A stretch of DNA of 64,000 nucleotides from Salinicola halophyticus (GCF_003206695.1 NZ_PZJN01000001.1:1-64000); one strand, 5' to 3'; shown: positions 50,403 through 59,534, numbered from the stretch's first letter. Program-made: numbers and translations. The notes: a model not told the origin generated them from the letters alone.

Positions 50403-51691
50403 CAGTTGGCTCCGTTCTGTCCGTCGTCTGCCTCTTGGGCATCCCGCTTGGCGCCCTCGACGCCTTCACCGCCCTGCGCGTCAGGGTCCTGGGAAGGATT
50501 TTCACCCGCGTTGTTCTGCGGTTCCGGCACCTTGCCGCTGAACGGTTGCGCATCGATCTTGTCACCGGCGGAGATGCTGCCGATCGCCGAAACCACGACG
50601 CGATCGCCGGGCTTCAGTCCATCGGTAATGATCTGCCAATCACCGGCGATCTCGCCCAGCGAGACGAACCGCGCCCCGGCCTTGCCTTCATCGTCGAGCA
50701 CGAAGACCTGCGGCCCCTTGAGTCCCTCGGTCACCGCAATCGCGGGAACCGCATAGACGTCGTACCGCATCACGTTGGGCAACGCGACCCGTACGAACTG
50801 GCCGGGCAGGAAAACCTGGTCATCGTTCTGGAACACCGCTTCGGCCTGCACCGTGCTGGTGGATTCATCGACCCGGGAGCCCAGAAAATCCAGCTTGCCG
50901 CGTAATTGAAGCGCATCGCGGGAGGCGCTTTCCGTACCGGGCGCGGTCAGCACGGCCACGTTGGCCTGCTCGGTATCGCCCTGCTGACGTTGCTGACGCA
51001 GCGAAAAGGCGTCGTTGGCCGGCAGCGAGAAGCGCACCTCGATCGGATTCAACGGCGTGATCGTGGCCAGCTCCTGGGGCGGCTGCACCAGGTTGCCGAC
51101 ATTGACTTCACTCAGGCTGATCATGCCGCTGACCGGGGCGTTGACCTCGGTGTAGCTGAGATTGATCTGGGCGCTGTCCAGCGCGGCCTGGGCCTGAGCC
51201 TTGGCGGCCCGGGCCGTACTCAGATCCGCCTGGGCCTGATCGCGCTGCTGCTGGCTGATGGAGTTCTGCTTGTAGAGACGGTTGTAGCGCTCGGCATCGC
51301 GCTGGGCGCGGGACACTTCCGCCTGCGCACTCTGCACGTCGGCCTGATTCTGCTTGACCGTGGCTTCGTAGGGCGCCTGCTCGATGGTGAACAGCTTGTC
51401 ACCCTTCTCGACCATGCTGCCCTCGCGGTAATGACGCGCTTCGAGGACACCCTCGACGCGACCCATCACGGTGACCTCCTGATTGCTGCGAACCTGGGCG
51501 GGATATTCCTTGGAAAGCGCGACATCGTGCGCCTCGACGTTGATCACTTCCGCCTTGGTCGGCGGCTTTTGTTGTTGTCCCCCGCCTTGCTGAGCATTTT
51601 GCGAGTCGTCGTCGCCACAGCCGGCCAGCGCCAACGACAGCAACAACGCCCCACCGAAACCGAGGGTGCATTTCACGAAATTAGGGCGCAT
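50402..51691 (-). CDS. acrA: RND efflux periplasmic adaptor lipoprotein
   Basis: A 429-residue membrane-fusion protein that bridges AcrB to an outer-membrane channel. A lipoprotein signal ends in LAGC, with acylated Cys25. Lipoyl halves flank a coiled-coil hairpin rich in Q and A (about 95-175: QNQADVQSAQAEVSRAQRD and DQAQADLSTARAAK). A beta-barrel domain follows, and the C-terminus is an acidic Gln/Asn tail. GGAG lies 5 bp before the ATG. First gene of the leftward acrAB unit, divergent from a TetR gene across a spacer with an operator. Confidence 0.94.
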   Translation of the reverse strand: MRPNFVKCTLGFGGALLLSLALAGCGDDDSQNAQQGGGQQQKPPTKAEVINVEAHDVALSKEYPAQVRSNQEVTVMGRVEGVLEARHYREGSMVEKGDKLFTIEQAPYEATVKQNQADVQSAQAEVSRAQRDAERYNRLYKQNSISQQQRDQAQADLSTARAAKAQAQAALDSAQINLSYTEVNAPVSGMISLSEVNVGNLVQPPQELATITPLNPIEVRFSLPANDAFSLRQQRQQGDTEQANVAVLTAPGTESASRDALQLRGKLDFLGSRVDESTSTVQAEAVFQNDDQVFLPGQFVRVALPNVMRYDVYAVPAIAVTEGLKGPQVFVLDDEGKAGARFVSLGEIAGDWQIITDGLKPGDRVVVSAIGSISAGDKIDAQPFSGKVPEPQNNAGENPSQDPDAQGGEGVEGAKRDAQEADDGQNGAN

Positions 51692-51736
51692 GAGTCTCCG
51701 TCCTGGAAGGATGATGCCTAGGTTAATCCCGCGAGC

Positions 51737-51762
51737 TTACAGGCATACATACATGAATGTAA
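51737..51762. promoter_or_regulatory. AcrR/TtgR-like operator
   Basis: TTACA and TGTAA arms bracket GGCATACATACATGAA in the 174-bp acrA/tetR spacer. The CATGAATGTAA half is the same as in Pseudomonas ttgR-type operators, and the CATACATACAT part recalls E. coli AcrR sites. It lies 46 bp upstream of acrA, well placed to block both divergent promoters. Confidence 0.7.
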
Positions 51763-51865
51763 ACTTGCGGAAAATTGGTTATGCTCTTGTCTCGGCGGTT
51801 TTAACCTCAACATAAGAAATGCCGGTCTGACGTCATGCACCCACTCACCTGTCGATGACACCATC

Positions 51866-52495
51866 ATGCCCAAACGCACCAAGGCCGAAGCCGAGGCAAC
51901 CCGCGAAGCGTTACTGGACGCTGCCGAGGTCACTTTTCTCGAGCGCGGCGTGTCACGAACATCGCTCGAGCAGATAGCCCGGCAAGCCGGCATGACGCGA
52001 GGCGCGGTCTACTGGCATTTCAAGAACAAGTCCGATCTGTTCCACGCCATGCTCGATCGCGTCAAGATGCCACTACGTCAGTTGCTGGATGATGTCGAGG
52101 ATCCCGACCAGCCCAACGCGCCGCTGGAAAGCCTGCGCCTGGCCACGCTGCACGCTCTCGGGCGGCTGCAGGGCCCGCGCTCGCGTCGCGTCCATACCAT
52201 TTTGCTGCACTGCAGCGAATCGGCCAGCGATGTCGACATTCTCGCGCTGCAGGACCAGCTGGCCTGCGACTGTTACGAGACGATGCTCGAGCGCTTCGAA
52301 AAAGCTCACAACACCGGCACCCTCGCCGCCAGCATCGAGCCGGAAATTGCCTGCCGCATGCTGATGTCGATGTTTCTGGGACTCATGCACGACTGGCTAC
52401 GGGATCCCGAACGCTACGATATCGGTGAAATTGGTCCCCGCATGATCGATACCTTCTTCGAGCGCATCAGCGTGACGCCAGCAGGCTTTCCCTGA
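51866..52495 (+). CDS. acrR: TetR-family repressor of the efflux pump (AcrR/TtgR type)
   Basis: A 209-residue repressor. The HTH spans about 33-54 (TSLEQIARQAGMTRGAVYWHFKNKSDLF), the AcrR/TtgR form of the motif. The C-terminal half is the TetR_C_2/AcrR ligand-binding domain. It is divergent from acrAB and presumably binds the operator between them, releasing it on binding drugs or aromatic compounds. Its ribosome site is weak. The stop codon abuts a repeat: GATGACCAGGACGAC at 52494-52508 recurs with one change at 52518-52532. Confidence 0.92.
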   Translation: MPKRTKAEAEATREALLDAAEVTFLERGVSRTSLEQIARQAGMTRGAVYWHFKNKSDLFHAMLDRVKMPLRQLLDDVEDPDQPNAPLESLRLATLHALGRLQGPRSRRVHTILLHCSESASDVDILALQDQLACDCYETMLERFEKAHNTGTLAASIEPEIACRMLMSMFLGLMHDWLRDPERYDIGEIGPRMIDTFFERISVTPAGFP

Positions 52496-52570
52496 TGACC
52501 AGGACGACCTTTCCACCGATGACCAGGATGACGCGGTGCGAACCGCTCGATAGGTCATGACGAAGCTCGT

Positions 52571-52601
52571 CGATGGCAGTGTCATCAGCACATTGCCATC
52601 G
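52571..52601 (+). terminator. Hairpin downstream of the TetR gene
   Basis: CGATGGCA pairs with TGCCATCG, and an inner GTG with CAC, leaving a two-base bulge and a 7-nt loop. The following ATAGAACTTTCG is only moderately T-rich. It lies 76 bp past the TetR stop and 110 bp before the lactonase gene. Confidence 0.4.
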
Positions 52602-52710
52602 ATAGAACTTTCGTCTCAATGACAGCCGATATCGCAGCGACAAGACTGTGTCGTCCTAGATTTTGCTAGGCCCTACATTCTGATCGGTCTCATATTCTGA
52701 AGGTGGCTGC

Positions 52711-53664
52711 ATGCAATATCCCGATGGGTACATCGTCGACGACGTTCGCTTTACGTCGCTGATCCTCCCCAACGCTCAGCTGGAACGACTCTGGAGCGGC
52801 GGGCGCTGGTGCGAAGGCCCCGTCTACGACCCCGCCGGGCGTTATCTCCTGTGGTCCGACATCCCCAATGATCGTACGCTGCGTTACGACGAGTGCGATG
52901 GTCATGTCGCGGTCTTTCGCCAGCCTGCCGCCTTCGGCAACGGCCAGACCCGGGATCGAGAAGGCCGCCTGATTACCTGTGAACACGGTTCGCGCAGCGT
53001 CACGCGCACCGAGCACAACGGGCGCATCACCACGCTGGCGGATCGATTCGAGGGCCACCGGCTGAACTCGCCCAATGACGTCACCGTCAAGTCGGACGGC
53101 TCGATCTGGTTCACCGATCCCAGCTACGGTATCGACGGCGACTACGAAGGCGGCCTGCGTGACGCCGAGATGGGCTGCCACGTCTACTGCCTCACCCCCG
53201 AGCATCGACTGATCCGCGTCGCCGACGATTTCGAAAAGCCCAACGGCCTGGCCTTCTCGCCCGATGAAGCCTGGCTCTATGTCTCGGATACCGGCGCCAC
53301 CCATCGCGATGACGGCCCGCGCCATATTCGTCGATTCAGGGTCGAATCGGATCATCGTCTTTCAGGCGGCGAGGTTTTCGCCGTTTCGTCGAACGGCCTC
53401 TTCGACGGCTTTCGTCTCGATCTCGCCGGCAACCTTTGGACCAGCGCCGGCGACGGCGTGCACTGCTATGCCCCTGATGGCACCCGACTCGGGCGCATCG
53501 TGGTCCCGGAGACCGTAGCCAACGTCTGTTTCGGCGGCATCAGCCGCAACCGGCTGTATATCTGCGCCACCACCTCGCTCTATGCGCTGCATCTCAATAC
53601 CCGGGGCCACGACGTGCTGGGTGAACCGGTTGGCCCCTCCGACATTCGCGCTCCCGAGCGGTGA
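52711..53664 (+). CDS. SMP-30/gluconolactonase family protein
   Basis: A 317-residue six-bladed beta-propeller that hydrolyses sugar lactones such as gluconolactone in a metal-dependent way. Metal and catalytic elements are GRWCEGPVYD (Glu35), LNSPNDVTVKSDGSIWFTDPSYGI and GLAFSPDEAWLYVSDTG. AAGGTGG precedes the ATG. There is no signal peptide, so it is probably cytoplasmic. It stands alone between the TetR gene and a convergent kinase-like gene; the exact lactone is unknown. Confidence 0.9.
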   Translation: MQYPDGYIVDDVRFTSLILPNAQLERLWSGGRWCEGPVYDPAGRYLLWSDIPNDRTLRYDECDGHVAVFRQPAAFGNGQTRDREGRLITCEHGSRSVTRTEHNGRITTLADRFEGHRLNSPNDVTVKSDGSIWFTDPSYGIDGDYEGGLRDAEMGCHVYCLTPEHRLIRVADDFEKPNGLAFSPDEAWLYVSDTGATHRDDGPRHIRRFRVESDHRLSGGEVFAVSSNGLFDGFRLDLAGNLWTSAGDGVHCYAPDGTRLGRIVVPETVANVCFGGISRNRLYICATTSLYALHLNTRGHDVLGEPVGPSDIRAPER

Positions 53665-53742
53665 TACGCCGCGGCCGGGAGGCAAAAAAAGAGCATCGGC
53701 GACATTGATGACAGAAAAGAATCAATGGCACGCCGAGCCGCC

Positions 53743-54585
53743 CTACTCGGCCAGGGCCCGGTCCACGGCTCGCTGCACGCCGCCGAGATAACCCCGTCCA
53801 AACAGATATAGGTGGTTGAGTAGCGGATAGAGCTGGAACAGCGCCTCGCGACGTTCCCAATCCACGGGGCGATCGCCATCCCAGTAGGCCTCGAAAAAGG
53901 CCTCTCCCGGCCCGCCGAACAGGGTCAACATGGCGACATCCACCTCCGGATAATGGCGATAGACCGCCGGGTCGATGATCGCCGGCCCAGCGGGCGTGAA
54001 CAGCACATTGCCCGACCACAGATCACCGTGGACCAGGCAGGGCGGCGTATCGGGCAACCACCCTTCCAGCGATTCGGCGAGGCGCTCGATACGCGCAGCC
54101 AACTGGGCGTCCAGCGCCCCCTGCTCGCGACAAAGCGTCACCAATGGCAACAGCCGGCGTTCGCGCTGGAAAACCCGACCATCCTGCAGCGGCGCATTGG
54201 GCTGGGGCGTCAGCCCGCAGGCGTTGTCCCGTGGCCAGCCATGGCCCGCCTCGGCATCCCGGGAATCCTGGTGCATCTGACGTAGCCCTTCACCCAGCGC
54301 GGCGCCATCGCGCTTCCCCGTGTCGTCCAGCGCCGGCATGACCAGCAGGTCATCATCCTGCGCCAGCACCGCGGGCACGATGAGCAGACGACAGGCCGAC
54401 TGCAGGGCCCGCAAGCCGTCCGCTTCACCGGCTACGCGCTCTGGCGAATCCCGCTTGACGATATGCGGCGTCCCGCCCTCGATTCGCCAAAGCCCGGCGC
54501 CGCTGTCACCGCCGGAGAGCGGCGTCAGACCACCGTCCGTCGACACGTCAAGCGCCGCGAGTCGTCGTTTCAGCGTCTGCGTCAT
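53743..54585 (-). CDS. Fructosamine/ketosamine-3-kinase family protein
   Basis: A 280-residue aminoglycoside-phosphotransferase-fold kinase of the fructosamine-3-kinase family, which phosphorylates glycated amines so that the adduct falls off. The catalytic loop is HGDLWSGN at 186-193 (Asp188) and the metal site IDPAVY at 204-209 (Asp205). AAGGAGA lies 8 bp before the ATG at 54585. The first 38 bp lie inside the end of the kefC-like gene in another frame, which indicates coupled expression. It is a possible protein-repair enzyme in a cell that accumulates sugars; that link is inference. Confidence 0.88.
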   Translation of the reverse strand: MTQTLKRRLAALDVSTDGGLTPLSGGDSGAGLWRIEGGTPHIVKRDSPERVAGEADGLRALQSACRLLIVPAVLAQDDDLLVMPALDDTGKRDGAALGEGLRQMHQDSRDAEAGHGWPRDNACGLTPQPNAPLQDGRVFQRERRLLPLVTLCREQGALDAQLAARIERLAESLEGWLPDTPPCLVHGDLWSGNVLFTPAGPAIIDPAVYRHYPEVDVAMLTLFGGPGEAFFEAYWDGDRPVDWERREALFQLYPLLNHLYLFGRGYLGGVQRAVDRALAE

Positions 54586-56416
54586 GATGGGTCTCCTTCT
54601 GTACGTCGTCGCCATCGCTGGGTGCGACGCGCTCGTCACGAGGACTCTCCCTGCCACGGCCTCGGTTGAGCGCCTGCTGAAACAGCGACTGCAGTTCGGC
54701 CATGGCCGCCTGTTCGGTCGCCATCAGCTGCTCGGTGTCATTGCGATGAGCGTAAGTGTCCTTGAGCAGTTGATTGTCGAAATCGCGGAACGTGCGCACC
54801 GCATTGATCGCATTGGCGCTGGGGTAGCCCAGCCCCTTGAGCACTTCGACGCTCATCTCCATGCTCGAGGCGAACGTCTCGCGCACCACGCTATCGACGC
54901 CGACCTCCATCAGCTGCCAGGCGTGATGACGGTTACGCGCTCGCGCATAGACTGTGAGATGCGGAAAGTGGGTCTTCGCCAGCCGTGCGATGGTCAGCGC
55001 GGCACTTTCGCTATCCACCGCGATGACCAGCAGACGCGCCTTGTCGATGCCGGCCGCGCGCAGTAGATCCAGCCGGGTCGCATCGGCGTAGAAAATGCGC
55101 GAGCCGAAGCGGCGAATGAACTCGACCTGAGTGATATTGGGATCCAGCGCGGTGAAATTGATCTCCTGCATCTTGAGCATCCGCCCGACCATCTGGCCAA
55201 AACGGCCAAGCCCCGCAATGATCACGGGCGGCGTGTCGTCGCCGAAGTCGGTGTCGTAGGGGCGGCTCTCCTTGAGCCGATTGCCCAGCCTTTCCCCCAG
55301 TCGATACAGAAAAGGCGTGGCCGCCATGCTCAGCGTGACCGCCGCGATACACAGACTGGCAATGCGTTGGTCGATGACCCCGGCGGCCACCGCGGCCGTC
55401 AGCAGCACGAAGTCGAACTCTCCGCCCTGGGCGATGATCGTCGCCAGCCGGGGGATTTCCGGGCGCGGCAATCGCGTCAGCAGCCCGATGATCGCCAGCA
55501 CCGCGGTCTTGGCCAGCGTCATCGCCACGGCCAGCCCTACCACCAGCAGCACGTTGTCCAGTACCAGCGTCAGATTGACCGACATGCCGACAGCGATGAA
55601 GAAGAGCCCCAGCAGCAAGCCCTTGAACGGCTCGATATTGGCCTCGAGCTCGTGGCGATACGGCGTATCGGCCAGCATGACGCCGCCCAGAAAAGCGCCA
55701 AGCGCCATCGACAGCCCCGCCCACTGCATCACCAGCGCCATTGCCAGCACCAGAAACAGCGCGGCGGCGGTAAAAATCTCGTGAACGTCGCTGCGCGCGA
55801 TCAGCGACAGCACGCGGGGGAACACCAGCCGCCCGAAGGCAATGGCGGCGATCACCACCCCGATACTGCGCGCAATAACCCAACCGTCGTCCGGGCTGGC
55901 GTCGGCGCGACCGGCCAGAAACGGCAACAGCGCCAGCAGCGGTATTACCGCCAGATCCTGGAACAGCAGCATGGCGAAGGCGCTCTGGCCGTGGGGCGTT
56001 GCCAGTTGGCGACGTTCGTTGAGCACCTGCAGCGCGAAGGCGGTCGACGACAGCGCCAGCGTCAGCCCCAGGAAAATGGCGATACTCGGCGGCAGGCCCA
56101 ACAGCAATCCGATCGGCATCAGCAGTGCCGCGCAGCCTGCCATCTGCAGCGTTCCCAGCCCCAGCAGGCGCTTGCGCATCGACCATAGCCGCCGTGGCTC
56201 GAGCTCCAGCCCGATGATGAACAGCAGCATGACCACGCCGAATTCGGAAAAATGCAGAACGGTTTCCGGTTCGGACACGAAGCCGCTGATCGAGGGGCCT
56301 GCCAGCAAGCCGATACAGAGATAGCCCAGAATCGATCCCAGACCGAGGCGTTGGAACAGCGGCACCGCGATGATCGCCGCACCCAACAGCACGGCCGCTT
56401 CGTTGAGAAAATCCAT
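54548..56416 (-). CDS. KefB/KefC-like CPA2 potassium/proton antiporter
   Basis: A 622-residue inner-membrane antiporter. Residues 1-380 contain about 12 hydrophobic segments with the family motif LLFQDLAVIPLL (Asp154). Residues from about 398 form an RCK/TrkA-N nucleotide-binding domain (GLGRFGQMVGRML, then YADATRLDLLRAAG). The C-terminal tail (about 575-622) is charged and polar. KefC proteins release K+ in exchange for H+ and are gated by glutathione adducts. No KefF/KefG partner gene is adjacent, so glutathione gating is unproven. The 3' end overlaps the fructosamine-kinase-like gene. Confidence 0.88.
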   Translation of the reverse strand: MDFLNEAAVLLGAAIIAVPLFQRLGLGSILGYLCIGLLAGPSISGFVSEPETVLHFSEFGVVMLLFIIGLELEPRRLWSMRKRLLGLGTLQMAGCAALLMPIGLLLGLPPSIAIFLGLTLALSSTAFALQVLNERRQLATPHGQSAFAMLLFQDLAVIPLLALLPFLAGRADASPDDGWVIARSIGVVIAAIAFGRLVFPRVLSLIARSDVHEIFTAAALFLVLAMALVMQWAGLSMALGAFLGGVMLADTPYRHELEANIEPFKGLLLGLFFIAVGMSVNLTLVLDNVLLVVGLAVAMTLAKTAVLAIIGLLTRLPRPEIPRLATIIAQGGEFDFVLLTAAVAAGVIDQRIASLCIAAVTLSMAATPFLYRLGERLGNRLKESRPYDTDFGDDTPPVIIAGLGRFGQMVGRMLKMQEINFTALDPNITQVEFIRRFGSRIFYADATRLDLLRAAGIDKARLLVIAVDSESAALTIARLAKTHFPHLTVYARARNRHHAWQLMEVGVDSVVRETFASSMEMSVEVLKGLGYPSANAINAVRTFRDFDNQLLKDTYAHRNDTEQLMATEQAAMAELQSLFQQALNRGRGRESPRDERVAPSDGDDVQKETHHDADAETTTRGA

Positions 56417-56483
56417 CTCGCTCGTACCCTCGTTGCCGCGACGCGTGCCGTGGTGGAACTCGCCAGCGGGGGCCTTCTATAAA

Positions 56484-56528
56484 CTCGAGCGGCTCGAGCG
56501 GCTCGAACGGCTCGGACGGCTCGAACGC
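56484..56528. repeat. Five-copy 9-bp tandem repeat between two genes
   Basis: CTCGAGCGG occurs twice, followed by CTCGAACGG, CTCGGACGG and CTCGAACGC, in the 126-bp space between the COG3146 gene (stop 56543) and the kefC-like start (56416). Confidence 0.85.
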
Positions 56529-56542
56529 CACGCGCTATCGAC

Positions 56543-57715
56543 TCAATCGACCTCGGTCTTGAATGGCAGACGCAGGCGACACTGTTCGAAATAGGCTTGG
56601 ACGTGACGCCGCTCCTCGCGGCAGAACTCATCGACGGCATCCCGAAACCCCGGATGATCGAGATAATGCAGCGACCGACTGATGACTGGCGCAAAACCGC
56701 GCGTGAGCTTGTGTTCCCCCTGAGTGCCGGGATCGAATCGAGTCAGACCTCGCTCGAGGCAGTGCTCGATGCCTTGATAGTAACAGGTCTCGAAATGCAG
56801 AAAATCGGCCTCGACCTCGCTGCCCCAGTAGCGGCCATAGAGCGTCCCATTTCCGTCGGGACTCCGCCCCTCGAGTCCTCGTCCTTCAAAACACAACGCC
56901 GCCGCCACCGCCCGTTCGCCGACGCTGGCACGAACCAGCACCAGGGCATCGGCCATACCGTCGCGCAGACGGGTGAAGAATTCCAGACTGAGATAGGGCC
57001 GCTGTCCCCGCTCTAGATAGGTCATGCAGTAGCAGCGATAGAACTGGGCCAGCGCGTCGTCGTCGATCCGGGGACCGGTGAGCCGATCGAAGACGAACCC
57101 CTGTTCGGCCAGCTTGCGACGCTCGCGCCGGATCTCCTTGCGCTTGCGCGAACTCATCCGGGCCAGAAATCCCTCGAAGTCGCCGAAGTCATCGTCTTGC
57201 CAGGCAAACTGCACCGCCTGTCGCTCCATCAGCGGCGCGTCGAAAGCGGCCTGCCAGTCGTCGACCTCATCGCTGTCGGCAAACAGCAGATGCCAGGTCT
57301 GGAGCCCGGACTCACGAATCGCCGCCGCCAGCGCCGCGATGACCGCACGCCGATCGATATCCTCGGCGATCGCCAGCCGTGGCCCCGTCGCCGGCGTGAA
57401 CGGAATCGCCGACAACGATTTGGGGTAGTAGTCGCCGCCGGCTCGCTCCCAGGCGTCGGCCCAGGCCCAGTCGAAGACATACTCGCCGCGAGAGTGATGT
57501 TTGGCGTAGCGCGGCAACACTGCAACCGCGCGCTCCCCGTCGACGACCATCAGGTGATCCGGCTCCCAGCCGGTGGCCGTATCGGCGCAGCCACACGCTT
57601 CCAGAGCCGCCAGAAACTCGTAGCGCAGGAAAGGATAGCGATCGCCGACGACACCGTTCCAGCGCGCCGCACTCGTGTTGGCAAGACTGCCGATATTCTC
57701 GACCCGCAACACCAT
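56543..57715 (-). CDS. COG3146 predicted N-acyltransferase
   Basis: A 390-residue GNAT-fold protein of the COG3146/DUF482 family, sometimes labelled peptidoglycan-biosynthesis-like. Typical text is PFLRYEFLAALE, YVFDWAWADAWERAGGDYYPKSL, IPFTPATGPRL, a basic RKRKEIRRERRK stretch and, near the end, FDPGTQGEHKLTRGF. The substrate is unknown. AGGAG precedes the ATG by 6 bp. A 9-bp duplication (GTCGATTGA then GTCGATAGC) spans the stop codon. It is the first of three leftward genes reaching to 53743. Confidence 0.86.
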   Translation of the reverse strand: MVLRVENIGSLANTSAARWNGVVGDRYPFLRYEFLAALEACGCADTATGWEPDHLMVVDGERAVAVLPRYAKHHSRGEYVFDWAWADAWERAGGDYYPKSLSAIPFTPATGPRLAIAEDIDRRAVIAALAAAIRESGLQTWHLLFADSDEVDDWQAAFDAPLMERQAVQFAWQDDDFGDFEGFLARMSSRKRKEIRRERRKLAEQGFVFDRLTGPRIDDDALAQFYRCYCMTYLERGQRPYLSLEFFTRLRDGMADALVLVRASVGERAVAAALCFEGRGLEGRSPDGNGTLYGRYWGSEVEADFLHFETCYYQGIEHCLERGLTRFDPGTQGEHKLTRGFAPVISRSLHYLDHPGFRDAVDEFCREERRHVQAYFEQCRLRLPFKTEVD

Positions 57716-57850
57716 GTTGCTCTCCTGTTTTCCGCTGCCGGCCTGTGCTCTAGGTCGTCAGATCAAAGCGGTGACAATGTGGATAACATCCTGGGCCGAA
57801 AACTTCGAGAGCCGCGGGCAAGCGTGCGATACTCTGTCCATGGTCAAGGT

Positions 57851-57878
57851 CCATAGCCCATAGTCCATAGTCCATAAC
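57851..57878. repeat. Four-copy heptamer repeat
   Basis: CCATAGC, CCATAGT, CCATAGT, CCATAAC in direct succession, in the 216-bp divergent spacer between the COG3146 and DUF4190 genes. A further CCATGGT lies just upstream. Confidence 0.8.
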
Positions 57879-57931
57879 CCAGGACCGATAATCCCAGGTC
57901 GACAATCCAAGATCGCGAGACGCTTAGCCCG

Positions 57932-58231
57932 ATGACGTTAGCCTCTGCTCCCTCCCGCCAATCTACGCCCCCGCCGGCGCCGACCAACATCATGGCGCTG
58001 GCTGCCTTCGCGCTGAGCGTGCTGGGGACGCTGGTGCCGCCGGCGGCACTCGGTGGCGTCGTCTGCGGGCACCTGGCTCGACGGCAGATTCGCCGGAAAC
58101 AAGAGTCGGGAGACAGCTGGGCTCTCGCCGGTCTGATATTAGGCTATTTGCTGATCTTGCTATCGCTGGCCGGTCTTTTATTGTTCGGGGGTTTCGTCGC
58201 GGCGATGTTCGGTGTCATGGCCTTCCTTTAG
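57932..58231 (+). CDS. DUF4190 small membrane protein
   Basis: A 99-residue protein with a Pro/Ala-rich cytoplasmic N-terminus, a first hydrophobic helix (MALAAFALSVLGTLV), the DUF4190 turn GGVVCGHLARRQIRR, and a second helix (LAGLILGYLLILLSLAGLLLFGG). Function unknown. The ribosome site is weak, and MALAAF at residue 21 is an alternative start. It lies 105 bp upstream of pncB on the same strand. Confidence 0.78.
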   Translation: MTLASAPSRQSTPPPAPTNIMALAAFALSVLGTLVPPAALGGVVCGHLARRQIRRKQESGDSWALAGLILGYLLILLSLAGLLLFGGFVAAMFGVMAFL

Positions 58232-58336
58232 CGTACCGAGGGACGAAAGCCGTAGCGATGGCCCAACCCGTACCCATGGAAGAACGCTTGCCGGGCTGCC
58301 GATCGCGCCCTTTGCTAACGCTGATGATGGATTTTC

Positions 58337-59512
58337 ATGCTGACTTCGCTTCTCGACAACGATTTCTACAAGATCACGATGCAGAACGCCGTGATCAAGC
58401 GCTTCCCTTACGCGCAGGCGCGCTACGCCTTCATCAACCGCGGCGATCATGCCTTTCCCGCAGGCTTCGGCGAGGCGCTACGGCATGAAGTGGACGCGAT
58501 GGTCGACCTGGTCCTGACCGAAGCCGAGAAGCAGTATCTGGAAGTCACCTGTCCTTACCTCGATCCGACCTACCTCGATTTCCTGGCCGGCTTTCGCTAC
58601 AACCCGGCCGAAGTCATCATCGAGCAGACGGGCAGCGAGCTGTCGGTGACCATTGACGGGCTCTGGTATCGCACCATCCTGTGGGAAGTCCCGCTGATGG
58701 CGCTGATCAGTGAACTCTGGTATCGCCTGCGCGGCGTGGAGCGTGACGACGACGCAACGGTGGAGGCGCGCACCCGTGACAAGATCGAGCAATACCAGCG
58801 GATGGGGCTGAAGATCGCCGAATTCGGCACGCGACGCCGGTTTTCCTTCGAGGTTCATGACCGCGTGGTCGGTGCGCTGCGCCGTCACGGAGGCGAGGCG
58901 TTCAGCGGCAGCAGCAACATGCTGCTGGCGATGCGCCACGGGGTCAAACCCATCGGCACCCACGCTCACGAGTGGTTCATGTTCCACGGCGCACGTTTCG
59001 GCTTCAAGATGGCCAACAGTCTGGCGCTGGAGCACTGGGTCGACGTCTATCGCGGTGATCTCGGCATCGCCTTGACCGACACCTTCACCACCCAGGCCTT
59101 CTTCGAAAGTTTCGACAAGAAATTCGCCAAGCTCTTCGATGGCGTGCGCCACGACAGCGCCGATCCGATCGACTTCGCGGCCTCGACCATTGCCCACTAC
59201 GAGAAGCTGGGAATCGATCCGCGGAGCAAGACGATCATCTTCTCCGACGCGCTGACCCCGGAAAAGGTCGAGCGAATCCAGGCGTTCTGCCATGACCGTA
59301 TCGGCATGGCCTTCGGCATCGGCACCAATTTCACTAACGATGTCGGTGTCGAGCCGATGAACATGGTCGTCAAGATGGTCGAAGCCAGGCCGGAAGGCCA
59401 GCACTGGCTGCCCGTGATCAAGCTGTCCGACGTGCCGGACAAACACACCGGCGACCCGGAGATGATCGCCCTGGCCAAACGCGTACTGGCCCTGAGCCGC
59501 CCCCACGACTAG
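58337..59512 (+). CDS. pncB: Nicotinate phosphoribosyltransferase
   Basis: A 391-residue enzyme that makes nicotinate mononucleotide from nicotinate and PRPP in NAD salvage. It starts LTSLLDNDFYKITMQNAVI, and has EFGTRRRFSFEVHD, the SSNMLLAMRHGVKPIGTHAHEW segment with the phosphorylatable His211, VRHDSADP, and GIGTNFTNDVG near the C-terminus. Length equals E. coli PncB. A strong terminator follows at 59535-59564. Confidence 0.96.
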   Translation: MLTSLLDNDFYKITMQNAVIKRFPYAQARYAFINRGDHAFPAGFGEALRHEVDAMVDLVLTEAEKQYLEVTCPYLDPTYLDFLAGFRYNPAEVIIEQTGSELSVTIDGLWYRTILWEVPLMALISELWYRLRGVERDDDATVEARTRDKIEQYQRMGLKIAEFGTRRRFSFEVHDRVVGALRRHGGEAFSGSSNMLLAMRHGVKPIGTHAHEWFMFHGARFGFKMANSLALEHWVDVYRGDLGIALTDTFTTQAFFESFDKKFAKLFDGVRHDSADPIDFAASTIAHYEKLGIDPRSKTIIFSDALTPEKVERIQAFCHDRIGMAFGIGTNFTNDVGVEPMNMVVKMVEARPEGQHWLPVIKLSDVPDKHTGDPEMIALAKRVLALSRPHD

Positions 59513-59534
59513 ACACCGGCCAAGACCCCACGAA

